The position numbers and the translations under genes were made by a program. The notes beneath the pieces are model-generated. The model was not told the origin of the DNA and made no database searches. It was given only the letters and a program-made list of their open reading frames with translations. A stretch of 64,000 nucleotides of DNA from Flavitalea plasmicola. Its GTDB lineage: Bacteria > Bacteroidota > Bacteroidia > Chitinophagales > Chitinophagaceae. Positions 9,081 through 17,486 of the stretch are shown here, in pieces (position 1 is the stretch's first letter; every line of letters starts with the position of its first letter). The stretch is from positions 682,001 through 746,000 of the forward strand of contig NZ_JAUOTO010000006.1 in the NCBI RefSeq assembly GCF_030546645.1. Reading direction: 5' to 3'.

Positions 9081-10297
9081 ATTTCCTCTTTGCCTGGCGC
9101 TATTTCAAAGCAAAAAAATCGACCAACGCGATCAATATCATTGCATGGGTCAGCATGGCGGCCATTGTCGTAGGTTCTGCTTCCCTGATCCTCGTGCTTA
9201 GTGTGTTCAATGGCTTTGAAGACCTGGTAAAATCCCTCTATACCAGTTTTTATCCGGACGTGAGAATTTCGCCGGCCACAGGCAAGACCCTGACCTTAAC
9301 ACCTCAGCAATTGCAGCAGCTGTCGGGGATAAAAGGCGTTCGTGCCCTTTCCCTGGATGCAGAAGATAATGCCGTACTCCAAAATGGGGAATGGAGAGTC
9401 ATCGCCGTTCTGAAAGGAGTAGACGAAAACTTTACAAAAGTCACCGGAGTCGATAAAAAGCTGGTACGGGGTAAGTTCGAGCTGGGAAACGAGGACCATC
9501 CTTTGGCCATCCTGGGCTCCGGCATAGAGAACGCTTTAAGTACGGAAGCAGACCGCGCCATCCTGCCACTGTCTGTATATATGTTTAAAAAAGGAGACGG
9601 AAACTACAATGCCGACCCTACTTCATCTCTCAGCAACGCGAATATGGCCACTTCCGGAGTTTTCATGATCCAGCAGGACTTTGACGACCGTTATGTCATT
9701 ACCAACCTGCCCTTTGTCAAACGCATGCTGGCCCTGAAGCCGGATGAATACACCAGTGCCGAACTGGCGCTGGACGACCCCCGGCTGGCCAGGGACCTGG
9801 CTCCTGTCATTGGAAAGTTATTGGGGAAAGACTACAAGGTGCAGACCCGCTATGAGCAAAACCAAAGCTTGTATAATGTGATGGGTACGGAAAAATGGGT
9901 CATCTATGTGATGCTGACCCTGATCCTGGTAGTGGCCGCCTTTAATATGGTAGGCGCCCTGACAATGTTGGTCTGGGAAAAACAAAAGGACATTCATGTA
10001 TTAAAGGCGCTGGGGGCGGATGACGGAAGGATCCAACGGATCTTTCTAAGCGAGGGCATCCTGCTGGCGCTCCTGGGAGGCGGATTTGGTATCCTGTTGG
10101 CAGTGCTCATCTGCTGGCTGCAATCCACCTACCACCTGGTGCCGCTGCAGGGCGGCTCATTCCTGATTGATTATTATCCGGTAAAATTGATCGCTTCGGA
10201 TTTCCTGCTGGTACTGACCACCATTCTGATCGTAGCGTTGCTGGCCTCCTGGATACCCGCCCGGAAAGCCGCCCATACTCCCATCGAATTAAGATAA
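9077..10297 (+). CDS. LolC/LolE-type ABC transporter permease (FtsX family)
   Basis: A 406-residue inner-membrane permease. One membrane segment near residues 20-45 (AWVSMAAIVVGSASLILVLS) is followed by a large periplasmic MacB_PCD-like domain and three C-terminal membrane segments (from about residue 270: YVMLTLILVVAAFNMVGALT). This is the topology of LolC/LolE, which extracts lipoproteins from the inner membrane with the ATPase LolD. No lolD lies next to it. Its start overlaps rbfA by 4 bp, and a strong bidirectional terminator follows immediately. Confidence 0.9.
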   Translation: MNFLFAWRYFKAKKSTNAINIIAWVSMAAIVVGSASLILVLSVFNGFEDLVKSLYTSFYPDVRISPATGKTLTLTPQQLQQLSGIKGVRALSLDAEDNAVLQNGEWRVIAVLKGVDENFTKVTGVDKKLVRGKFELGNEDHPLAILGSGIENALSTEADRAILPLSVYMFKKGDGNYNADPTSSLSNANMATSGVFMIQQDFDDRYVITNLPFVKRMLALKPDEYTSAELALDDPRLARDLAPVIGKLLGKDYKVQTRYEQNQSLYNVMGTEKWVIYVMLTLILVVAAFNMVGALTMLVWEKQKDIHVLKALGADDGRIQRIFLSEGILLALLGGGFGILLAVLICWLQSTYHLVPLQGGSFLIDYYPVKLIASDFLLVLTTILIVALLASWIPARKAAHTPIELR

Positions 10298-10337
10298 AAA
10301 AGGGTGGGTCGTTTTCAGGACGACCCACCCTTTTTTT
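10296..10337. terminator. Bidirectional intrinsic terminator
   Basis: An 11-bp perfect stem GGGTGGGTCGT (10302-10312) / ACGACCCACCC (10320-10330) with a 7-nt loop. It is flanked by an A-tract on the left and seven T on the right, so it works in both directions. It sits between the permease gene and the convergent transketolase gene. Confidence 0.92.
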
Positions 10338-10351
10338 ATTTAGAACGAATT

Positions 10352-11185
10352 TTAATAATCTCCCAGCGTCTCGGGCAATTGTGCCAGGGCTTTTTGCAGC
10401 TGCTCGTCATTCGGCGCTACGCCATGCCAGTGGTGATCATTTTCCATAAAATCCACACCCTTGCCCATAATGGTATGCATCATAATAGCAATAGGCTTGC
10501 CTTTTCCTGTCATTCCTTTGGCCTTGTCCAGCGTAGCGACCACTTCATCCATATCGTTGCCATTCATCTCCAGGGTAGTCCAGCCGAAAGACTCGAACTT
10601 AGCATGGATATTGCCCAGGTCCATTACGGATTTGGTAGTGCCGTCGATCTGCTGACCATTCCAATCCACCGTGGAAATGAGATTATCCACCTTATGGGCG
10701 TTGGCGAACATGATAGCCTCCCAGTTCTGACCTTCATCTAATTCTCCGTCTCCATGGAGTGAAAAGACAATATTTTTATCGTTATTGAGTTTTTTAGACA
10801 GGGCGGCGCCGATGGCAACGCTCATACCTTGACCCAGTGAGCCGCTGGCCACCCTTACACCAGGAAGGTGTTCGTGCGTGGTCGGATGACCCTGAAGCCG
10901 GGAGTTGATCTTACGGAAGGTAGCCAGTTCTTTGATGTCAAAATAACCTGATCTCGCTAGTGCGGAATAAAATACGGGAGAAATATGACCGTTGGACAAA
11001 AAGAAAAGGTCTTCGTTCTTCCCATCCATGTTGAATTTGGGATCATGCTGCATCACTTTGAAATAAAGTGCTGTCAAATAATCTGCGCAGCCCAGGGAAC
11101 CACCCGGGTGGCCGCTGGCAGATCCGTGAACCATTCGAACGATGTCTCTTCTAATCTGGGTAGCTATTGCTTTCAAATCGGCCAT
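10352..11185 (-). CDS. Transketolase, N-terminal subunit
   Basis: 277 residues from the ATG at 11185 (MADLKAIATQIRRDIVRM); a longer frame to 11233 adds 16 residues that do not look like transketolase. It carries the thiamine-diphosphate-binding half: GHPGGSLGCADYLTALY, SLGQGMSVAIGAAL and GDGELDEGQNWEA, with the metal ligands GDGE...N. The pyrimidine-binding C-terminal half is missing. Transketolases of some bacteria are split into two subunits, and those are usually adjacent. Here the downstream side is a terminator and a convergent gene, so the partner must be encoded outside the window. Role: pentose phosphate pathway, two-carbon ketol transfer. Confidence 0.9.
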   Translation of the reverse strand: MADLKAIATQIRRDIVRMVHGSASGHPGGSLGCADYLTALYFKVMQHDPKFNMDGKNEDLFFLSNGHISPVFYSALARSGYFDIKELATFRKINSRLQGHPTTHEHLPGVRVASGSLGQGMSVAIGAALSKKLNNDKNIVFSLHGDGELDEGQNWEAIMFANAHKVDNLISTVDWNGQQIDGTTKSVMDLGNIHAKFESFGWTTLEMNGNDMDEVVATLDKAKGMTGKGKPIAIMMHTIMGKGVDFMENDHHWHGVAPNDEQLQKALAQLPETLGDY

Positions 11186-11563
11186 AATGAGCGTTTTACA
11201 AGATTTGGTGAGCAAAGCTAAGGATTTTTTCAAAACGAACCGGAGGTTCGTTGTCCTAGGGACAGACGTAAGATGTTTGGCACAATTGGGCTATATTCGC
11301 CTGAAGACCAATTGTGCTCAATATTTATCCCGAATAGTTTGACGCATTAAACTTTTGTACTAACTTTCCGTCCAAATTCCCTGGCTACCCAATAGCTTAC
11401 TAACTGATCCGGTTTATTTGTAACATCTGAGACGAACTCAAACTTGAACTGGCAAGCCTACCACTCCAGGACCTGTGCGCACCTAGGCGGGTTTATATAT
11501 AAGTAGCAATATAGAAATGGAAAAAAGATTCCTATTTTTGTTAACCAATTCAAAACGAGGCTG
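11186..11563. other. Divergent intergenic region with two inverted repeats
   Basis: 378 bp without a gene between the transketolase and WecA-like genes. It holds an 8-bp hairpin AACGAACC / GGTTCGTT with a 3-nt loop (11234-11252) and a 9-bp inverted repeat CACAATTGG (11281-11289) / CCAATTGTG (11308-11316) separated by 18 nt. Both lie in the expected transketolase leader or promoter. The right part is AT-rich and carries the -7 box for the WecA-like gene. No RNA gene or ORF could be supported. Confidence 0.5.
11533..11540 (+). promoter_or_regulatory. -7 box upstream of the WecA-like gene
   Basis: TATTTTTG matches TAnnTTTG exactly and ends 23 nt before the ATG at 11564. No TTG is visible 17-23 nt upstream. 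Confidence 0.45.
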
Positions 11564-12706
11564 ATGTTCGATGTTCTACTTTCGATAGCTATTTCTTTCA
11601 CTATTACATTCCTTGCCATACCAGCTGTCATCAATGTGGCTGAAATGAAGAAGCTATTCGACATGCCGGATGAGCGTAAAGTACATCATTCACCTATCAC
11701 CCCCCTGGGCGGCCTGGGCGTCTTTGCCGGCTTCGTTTTTGGATGCCTGCTTACGCTTCACTTCAATCAATATCCTGATCTTCAGTACTTTATGGCTGCT
11801 TCGCTCGTCATATTCTTCCTGGGACTTAAGGATGATATTCTTATTATATCACCCGTTAAGAAATTCATTGGCCAGGTATTGGCTGCCTTCATTATCATAT
11901 ATTATGGCGGCATCCAGATCAGGAGCATGAACGGTTTCCTTGGCATCTATCAGCTGCCGGAAATGTTCAGCCTGTTGCTGACCTACTTCGCTGTCATCGT
12001 AGTGATCAATTCATTCAACCTTATCGATGGGATCGATGGTTTGGCAGGCAGCCTGGGCCTACTGTCCACCGTTATTTTCGGTATCTACTTCCTGAATGTG
12101 AATCCAAACATGCTGCCTTATGCCGTTGTCGCGTTTTCGCTGGCAGGCAGCCTGCTGGCCTTCCTGATCTTCAATTTCCAGCCGGCTAAGATCTTCATGG
12201 GCGATACTGGCTCCCTGTTAGTTGGGACGATCAATGCAATACTCGTTATAAAATTCATCAATGTTGCCAATTCCGAAGACGTGAGTTTCAGGATAGCTTC
12301 TTCACCTGCCGTGGGATTCACCATTTTGATGGTGCCGCTGCTGGATACGCTCCGGGTTTTTGGGATCCGAATGTTCAACCGTCGCAGCCCATTCAGCCCC
12401 GACAGAAATCATATCCACCACCTGCTGCTGGACAAGGGCTTCTCCCATAAGGCGATCACCTTCTTCCTGGTGACAGTCAATGCGGCAATGATCACTCTTG
12501 TCTTTTTGGCAAGGAACCTCAACTGTACGGTGCTCATTTTTTCCGTCATCGCAATTTTCTTCTCACTCATAGGCCTCATCTATTACATGCGTCCTGCTCC
12601 CCGGCTCTTTGTGGCAAAAAGAGGAGCGGAAAAGAGCGCCCATCTTACAAAAGCTTCTAAGCTGGTAACCCTGGCCAAAGACACAATGCTGGAGCAAAAC
12701 AATTAG
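11564..12706 (+). CDS. MraY/WecA family undecaprenyl-phosphate sugar-1-phosphate transferase
   Basis: A 380-residue polytopic membrane protein with about 10-11 helices. Motifs: PDERKVHHSPITPLGGLGVF (loop after TM1), GLKDD, NLIDGIDGLAGS, KIFMGDTGSLLVG and DRNHIHHLLLDKG (the HIHH-type motif of WecA rather than MraY). These enzymes transfer HexNAc-1-phosphate from UDP-sugar to undecaprenyl phosphate and start O-antigen or surface glycan synthesis. No glycan cluster surrounds it here. It appears to be a single-gene unit. Confidence 0.92.
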   Translation: MFDVLLSIAISFTITFLAIPAVINVAEMKKLFDMPDERKVHHSPITPLGGLGVFAGFVFGCLLTLHFNQYPDLQYFMAASLVIFFLGLKDDILIISPVKKFIGQVLAAFIIIYYGGIQIRSMNGFLGIYQLPEMFSLLLTYFAVIVVINSFNLIDGIDGLAGSLGLLSTVIFGIYFLNVNPNMLPYAVVAFSLAGSLLAFLIFNFQPAKIFMGDTGSLLVGTINAILVIKFINVANSEDVSFRIASSPAVGFTILMVPLLDTLRVFGIRMFNRRSPFSPDRNHIHHLLLDKGFSHKAITFFLVTVNAAMITLVFLARNLNCTVLIFSVIAIFFSLIGLIYYMRPAPRLFVAKRGAEKSAHLTKASKLVTLAKDTMLEQNN

Positions 12707-12758
12707 TGTCGGGAAGATTAGCAATTTTTCCATAGGTTTGCATCAAGGTCTAACGGTA

Positions 12759-12786
12759 TTTGCACCGAAGACCGTCATTATTTTTG
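12759..12786 (+). promoter_or_regulatory. Promoter of frr
   Basis: TTTG (12759-12762), 16 nt, then TATTTTTG (12779-12786), an exact -7 box 14 nt before the frr ATG. The spacer is 1-3 nt shorter than the usual Bacteroidetes range. Confidence 0.5.
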
Positions 12787-12800
12787 TCAACTTATAGCAT

Positions 12801-13364
12801 ATGTCAGACGATGTTACGTTGATCCTGGAAGATGCCCAGGATAACATGCAAAAAGCACTCGATCACCTTGAAACTGAATTGATTAAAATACGTGCCGGCA
12901 AGGCCAGCCCGCAAATGTTGGACGGCCTGACGGTGGATTATTACGGCAGCCTCACACCGTTGAACCAGGTAGGCAATGTATCCGTAATGGATGCCCGCAC
13001 ACTGACCATTCAGCCCTGGGAGAAAAATATGCTGCAGCCCATCGAAAGAGCGATCATCAACGCAAACCTGGGCGTTACCCCTCAAAATGACGGCAATATC
13101 ATACGCCTGTTCATGCCCCCCCTGACGGAAGAAAGAAGACGGGAGTTTGTGAAAAGAGCCAATGGTGAAGGCGAACAATCGAAAGTCTCTGTTCGCAGTA
13201 TTCGCCGTGAGGCCATCGAGCAGATAAAAAAGCTGCAGAAGGACGGTCTGAGTGAAGACGAGGCCAAGGATGCTGAAAAGACGATGCAGGACCTGACCGA
13301 CAAGTTCATTGCGCTTGTAGACAAGCATCTGGCGGCAAAGGAAAAAGAGATCATGTCCGTATAG
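12801..13364 (+). CDS. frr: Ribosome recycling factor
   Basis: 187 residues, the normal family length. Diagnostic stretches: LETELIKIRAGKASPQMLDG, VSVMDARTLTIQPWEK, AIINANLGVTPQNDG, IRLFMPPLTEERRREFVKRA and a C-terminal helix ending HLAAKEKEIMSV. RRF separates ribosomal subunits after termination together with EF-G. The gene commonly follows pyrH in bacteria, but here it stands alone with its own promoter. Confidence 0.97.
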   Translation: MSDDVTLILEDAQDNMQKALDHLETELIKIRAGKASPQMLDGLTVDYYGSLTPLNQVGNVSVMDARTLTIQPWEKNMLQPIERAIINANLGVTPQNDGNIIRLFMPPLTEERRREFVKRANGEGEQSKVSVRSIRREAIEQIKKLQKDGLSEDEAKDAEKTMQDLTDKFIALVDKHLAAKEKEIMSV

Positions 13365-13460
13365 ATTCTCCCTACCCATCCCTTACTGATCACCTGTCGC
13401 AAGGAATCAGACCCTGTCACAAACATTGCTGTCCCCATGAGCTGCATAGGGGAAAATCTA

Positions 13461-13468
13461 TACATTTG
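13461..13468 (+). promoter_or_regulatory. -7 box upstream of ppk2
   Basis: TACATTTG is an exact TAnnTTTG match ending 17 nt before the ATG at 13486. A matching -33 element is not clear. Confidence 0.45.
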
Positions 13469-13485
13469 AATAGTAAAAAGGGATC

Positions 13486-14235
13486 ATGGGAAAAATTAAA
13501 CTAAAGGACATTAGTACAAGGGCCCCCGATGGCTGGGACAAACAAGAGACCAAAGACAAGCTGGTCGATATCCTGCTGGAGCTGGACGAATTGCAAAATC
13601 TGTTATACGCAGAGTCTAAACATTCGGTGTTAGTCATTATCCAGGGCATGGATGCCAGCGGTAAAGACGGGGCTGTACGCAACGTATTTGGAAAGCTGAA
13701 TCCGCAGGGCGTGTTGGTAAGGTCATTCAAGGCGCCCTCCGCCGAGGAGCTGGCCCATGATTTCTTATGGCGGATCCACGCACACGCACCACCCAAAGGC
13801 TATATACAAATATTCAACCGTAGCCAGTACGAAGATATTCTTGTCACCCGCGTACATAATTGGATCGATGATAGCACAGCCCACAAACGGATGAAAGCCA
13901 TCAATGACTTCGAACGATTGCTTACGGAACATAACGATACACATATCCTGAAATTCTACCTGCATATATCCCCCAAAGAGCAAAAGCAAAGACTGGAAGA
14001 ACGCATCCACAATCCCTCCAAACAGTGGAAGTACAATGAGAATGATTTCGCAGAGGCAAAACTATGGGACGATTATATGTCTATGTACGAAGACTGCTTT
14101 GAAAATTGTAGTGATGTGCCATGGATCATCGTGCCGGCCGATCAGAATTGGTATAAAGAACATCTCATTGCAACCACAGTGAGGGACATGCTAAAAGACC
14201 TGAATATGCAGTACCCCGGCCTGAAGAAGAAGTAA
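13486..14235 (+). CDS. Polyphosphate kinase 2 family protein
   Basis: A 249-residue PPK2-type nucleotide:polyphosphate phosphotransferase. Walker A is GMDASGKDG (residues 55-63), the Walker B-like segment is FNRSQYEDIL, and the lid region carries EERIHNPSKQWKYNENDF. PPK2 enzymes use polyphosphate to phosphorylate nucleoside mono- or diphosphates. Specificity (AMP versus ADP/GDP) cannot be settled by eye. mscL follows after 28 bp with one terminator behind both genes, so the two are probably co-transcribed, which would link phosphate/energy stress with osmotic shock (inference). Confidence 0.92.
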   Translation: MGKIKLKDISTRAPDGWDKQETKDKLVDILLELDELQNLLYAESKHSVLVIIQGMDASGKDGAVRNVFGKLNPQGVLVRSFKAPSAEELAHDFLWRIHAHAPPKGYIQIFNRSQYEDILVTRVHNWIDDSTAHKRMKAINDFERLLTEHNDTHILKFYLHISPKEQKQRLEERIHNPSKQWKYNENDFAEAKLWDDYMSMYEDCFENCSDVPWIIVPADQNWYKEHLIATTVRDMLKDLNMQYPGLKKK

Positions 14236-14263
14236 CCAACTTGATAAACCAAAATAGAAAATT

Positions 14264-14638
14264 ATGCTTAAAGAATTCAAGGATTTTATCATGCGCGGCA
14301 ACGTGCTGGATCTTGCCGTGGCAGTAGTCATCGGCGCTGCCTTTACAGCCATCGTCTCCTCTTTGGTGGATCATGTGATCACCCCCTTGCTCCTGACACC
14401 CGCCCTTAAGATGGCACACCTGGAGAACATCGAGCAACTGCATTACGGCGCCGTGAAATACGGAAGCTTTCTTTCTGCGATTATTAAGTTTATCATCATT
14501 GCCTTCATCCTTTTCCTCATCGTAAAAGGTTTCAAGAGCCTGGAAAGAAAAAAAGTACCACCGGCAGCCGCACCTTCTACCACCGAAAGATTACTGGCTG
14601 AGATCCTCGATGAATTGAAAGCCAGGCCCAAAGTCTGA
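14264..14638 (+). CDS. mscL: Large-conductance mechanosensitive channel
   Basis: 124 residues with the characteristic N-terminus LKEFKDFIMRGNVLDLAVAV, the pore helix GAAFTAIVSSLVDHVITP, a short periplasmic loop, TM2 (IKFIIIAFILFLIVKGF) and a charged C-terminal helical bundle. It forms a pentameric inner-membrane pore that opens under membrane tension and releases solutes on hypo-osmotic shock. Length and topology are normal. Confidence 0.96.
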   Translation: MLKEFKDFIMRGNVLDLAVAVVIGAAFTAIVSSLVDHVITPLLLTPALKMAHLENIEQLHYGAVKYGSFLSAIIKFIIIAFILFLIVKGFKSLERKKVPPAAAPSTTERLLAEILDELKARPKV

Positions 14639-14672
14639 TCCGCACGATTGCTTGCCGTTATTGGAAAATAAA

Positions 14673-14701
14673 TGCCGGGAACCATTCTTGGCAACTTTTT
14701 T
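14673..14701 (+). terminator. Intrinsic terminator after ppk2-mscL
   Basis: Nine-bp stem TGCCGGGAA (14673-14681) / TTCTTGGCA (14685-14693) with two G-U pairs and a 3-nt loop, followed by six T at 14696-14701. Confidence 0.7.
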
Positions 14702-14737
14702 GTTGAATCGACCTAAAGTAATCAAACTTGATGTGTT

Positions 14738-15694
14738 ATGAAGAACTATGTACTGTTAGTCATCCTTACGGTAGGCAGCATCTCTTTATCCCGTGCGCAG
14801 AATAAGATCCTGGGGCTAAGGGACGAAGCAAACCGGAGCATTACCAAAGATCCCGCAGATACCATTCCCCAGACCTGGAAGACTGGCGGCATCTATAATC
14901 TCAACTTCAACCAGGCGGCCCTGAGCAACTGGGCGGCCGGCGGTGATAAATCTTCCCTTTCCCTTTCCACCCTGCTCAGCCTGTATGCTTTTTACAAGGA
15001 AGGCAAACATAATTGGGACAATACGCTGGATATGGCTTATGGTTTGGTGCAATCCACCAGCCTGGGTACCCGCAAAGCTGATGACCGCATCGATCTGGTG
15101 TCCAAGTATGGCTATGATATTGGAAAAAAATGGTATCTCAGCGGCCTGGTGAACTTCAGGAGCCAGTTTGCAAAAGGATTTGCCTATGAGGACACCGCCA
15201 GGCGGCTGACCTCTAATTTCCTTTCCCCGGCCTATGTGCTGGCTTCACTTGGTCTGGATTGGAAACCCAAAGACAATTTCTCGCTCTTTCTTTCCCCTGC
15301 TACGGCCCGCTGGGTGATTGTCAGCAATGACAGCCTTTCTTCCATCGGCGCCTTTGGAGTGGATACGGGTAAACATGTCCGGTTCCAGCTGGGTGCCTTT
15401 GCTTCCATCACCTATGTCTCCAACATCAGTAAAACGGCCAGCTATAAGACCAAGCTGGACCTCTTCACGGACTATTTGCACAAGGCCGGGAATGTCGCCG
15501 TCTATTGGAATAATATCCTGGCGGTGAAAGTGACCAGGCTCATCAGCATGAACCTGACAGTAAACCTGATATATGACAACGATATCAAATCTGTCAATAA
15601 GGATGGTACCCAGGGAGGTCCCAAAGTACAGCTGCAGGAAGTAATGGGCATCGGATTGGCCTATGCATTCAACAACCGAAAGATAACCAAGTGA
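14738..15694 (+). CDS. DUF3078 outer-membrane beta-barrel protein
   Basis: 318 residues with a signal peptide (ending SLSRAQ). The body consists of amphipathic strands ending in aromatic residues, including the family hallmark WKTGGIYNLNFNQAALSNWA near residue 46 and WDNTLDMAYG. It matches the DUF3078 family of Bacteroidetes, probably a small outer-membrane barrel of unknown function. It appears monocistronic, between the mscL terminator and scpA. Confidence 0.85.
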   Translation: MKNYVLLVILTVGSISLSRAQNKILGLRDEANRSITKDPADTIPQTWKTGGIYNLNFNQAALSNWAAGGDKSSLSLSTLLSLYAFYKEGKHNWDNTLDMAYGLVQSTSLGTRKADDRIDLVSKYGYDIGKKWYLSGLVNFRSQFAKGFAYEDTARRLTSNFLSPAYVLASLGLDWKPKDNFSLFLSPATARWVIVSNDSLSSIGAFGVDTGKHVRFQLGAFASITYVSNISKTASYKTKLDLFTDYLHKAGNVAVYWNNILAVKVTRLISMNLTVNLIYDNDIKSVNKDGTQGGPKVQLQEVMGIGLAYAFNNRKITK

Positions 15695-15792
15695 AACGAA
15701 GTTCTGAACCTGCCTCGCCAGCCCAATAATATGTAGCATAACTTGGGGAAAACCGATCCTTATCTCAATCAGATTTTGGGGTATTTTCGCTT

Positions 15793-16740
15793 ATGACCAA
15801 TGCCACGTACCAGATCAGGCTACCACAGTTCGAAGGTCCTTTCGACCTGCTCCTGTTCTTCATAGAGAGGGACGAGCTGGATATCTATAATATTCCCATC
15901 AGCCGGATCATCAAGGATTTCTTAACCTATATACATTCCGAAGACCACCTCGATATCGAACTTTCCAGCGAATTCATCCTCTTCGTCAGCACCCTGATGC
16001 GGATCAAGGCGAAAATGCTGCTGCCCCGTAAGGAAGTGGATGAACAAGGCAATGAGATCGATCCTCGCCAGGAGCTGATAGACAAACTGTTAGAATACAA
16101 GCGCTATAAAGAGGCCGCAGCGACCCTGGCCGAAATGGAGGCCATCCGCCACCTGATGGTACGCAGGGGCAACCTTCAGAAAGAGCTTTCCCACATCGGG
16201 GAGGAAGCCGGAGAAGGCACCGAGATCCAGGCTATCACGCTGTTCAAGCTGATGAAGACCTTCGAAAGGCTTATGCAGCGTATACAACAAAGACAGAATA
16301 AGCCTGTACACACCGTGGTCCAGTACCGCTACACCATGGAAGACAGCCGGGAATATATGCTGACCATCGTGCAAAAGGAAAAGACGCTGTCTTTTGAAAA
16401 AATATTCGACATCTGCGAGAATAGACTGCATGCGATTTTTATGTTCCTCTCCATGCTGGAGCTGGTACAGGCAAAATATATGCATATCATGATCGGTGAA
16501 GGCCGGAATAATTTCATCGTCGAGTTCAATGAAAATCGCACGGAAGAGGATGATGGCTTTTTCCCCAGAGAAGAGGCAGACACGCCCGAACATACACCGC
16601 AAAACGCATTGGGTCTTTTTGACGCCCCCATAAATGGGCAGCCGGAATTACGCTTTGACGAAGATGGGGCGGATGACAAAGATCAGGGAGACGGGGACGA
16701 CGAACCCGGAGAACAGGACGACACGTCGCTTTTGAATTAA
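15793..16740 (+). CDS. scpA: Segregation and condensation protein A
   Basis: 315 residues. The kleisin N-terminal domain starts YQIRLPQFEGPFDLLLFFIE and continues with ISRIIKDFLTYI; the C-terminal winged-helix part contains TFERLMQRI and FLSMLELVQAKYM. ScpA bridges SMC heads with ScpB in chromosome condensation. ScpB and SMC are not nearby. The last 65 or so residues form an unusually long acidic tail (many Asp/Glu, Gln, Gly) beyond the normal domain end. The pirin gene follows after 25 bp with a palindrome in the gap. Confidence 0.93.
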   Translation: MTNATYQIRLPQFEGPFDLLLFFIERDELDIYNIPISRIIKDFLTYIHSEDHLDIELSSEFILFVSTLMRIKAKMLLPRKEVDEQGNEIDPRQELIDKLLEYKRYKEAAATLAEMEAIRHLMVRRGNLQKELSHIGEEAGEGTEIQAITLFKLMKTFERLMQRIQQRQNKPVHTVVQYRYTMEDSREYMLTIVQKEKTLSFEKIFDICENRLHAIFMFLSMLELVQAKYMHIMIGEGRNNFIVEFNENRTEEDDGFFPREEADTPEHTPQNALGLFDAPINGQPELRFDEDGADDKDQGDGDDEPGEQDDTSLLN

Positions 16741-16741
16741 G

Positions 16742-16755
16742 GTATTGCGCAATAC
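16742..16755. promoter_or_regulatory. Perfect 14-bp palindrome upstream of the pirin gene
   Basis: GTATTGCGCAATAC is fully self-complementary and lies between the scpA stop (16740) and the pirin ATG (16766). Its size and position fit a dimeric repressor operator. The regulator is unknown. Confidence 0.45.
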
Positions 16756-16765
16756 TTACATACTT

Positions 16766-17479
16766 ATGAAGACCATATTCTATCCCGCGGCCGAAAGAGG
16801 CCATGTTAACTTTGGTTGGCTGGACAGCTACCATTCTTTTAGCTTCGGCAACTGGCATCATCCTGAAAAAGTACATTTTGGCGCCCTTCGTGTATTGAAC
16901 GATGACGTTGTGAAAGGAGGCGGAGGATTCGACACACATCCGCACGATAATATGGAGATCGTCTCCATACCCCTGAAAGGAGCCATAGCGCACAAGGACA
17001 GCACAGGTACCGAAGGTATCGTCTACAGTGGTGATGTGCAGATCATGAGTGCCGGCAGTGGCATTCGTCATTCAGAATACAATGCCTCCCATTATGACCC
17101 CGCCAACTTCCTGCAGATCTGGGTCTTCCCCAAACAACAGAACATCAGGCCACGCCATGATCAGCGAACCTTTGACCAGAGCCAGCGTAAGGATCAATGG
17201 CAGATAGTGGTCAGCCCCGATCCTGCCGAAGGCGGCGTATGGATCAACCAGGATGCCCGCATGGCTCTCACTAAACTAAGCGCGGGGAAAGACATTACTT
17301 TTACCCCTGCTTTTGAAGGCAATGGCATCTATCTCTTCGTGCTGGATGGCGAAGTGGAAGTGGAGGGTAAAAAGCTGGAAAGACGGGATGCCCTGGGCCT
17401 CTCCGAAATAAAGGATGTCTCTATCCATGCTGTTTCAGGCGCGGAGCTGCTAGCCATCGAAGTGCCGATGTTTGCATAG
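16766..17479 (+). CDS. Pirin family protein (YhhW/quercetinase-like)
   Basis: 237 residues from ATG 16766 (MKTIFYPAAERGHVNFGWLD); an in-frame ATG at 16745 would add seven residues over the palindrome and is less likely. Bicupin fold; the N-terminal cupin keeps the metal ligands His58, His60, His102 and Glu104 (THPHDNMEI, GSGIRHSEYN). Pirins of the YhhW type oxidise flavonols in vitro; the physiological role is often redox or transcription-linked and uncertain. Convergent with the L,D-transpeptidase-like gene. Confidence 0.92.
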   Translation: MKTIFYPAAERGHVNFGWLDSYHSFSFGNWHHPEKVHFGALRVLNDDVVKGGGGFDTHPHDNMEIVSIPLKGAIAHKDSTGTEGIVYSGDVQIMSAGSGIRHSEYNASHYDPANFLQIWVFPKQQNIRPRHDQRTFDQSQRKDQWQIVVSPDPAEGGVWINQDARMALTKLSAGKDITFTPAFEGNGIYLFVLDGEVEVEGKKLERRDALGLSEIKDVSIHAVSGAELLAIEVPMFA

Positions 17480-17486
17480 CCAGCCC

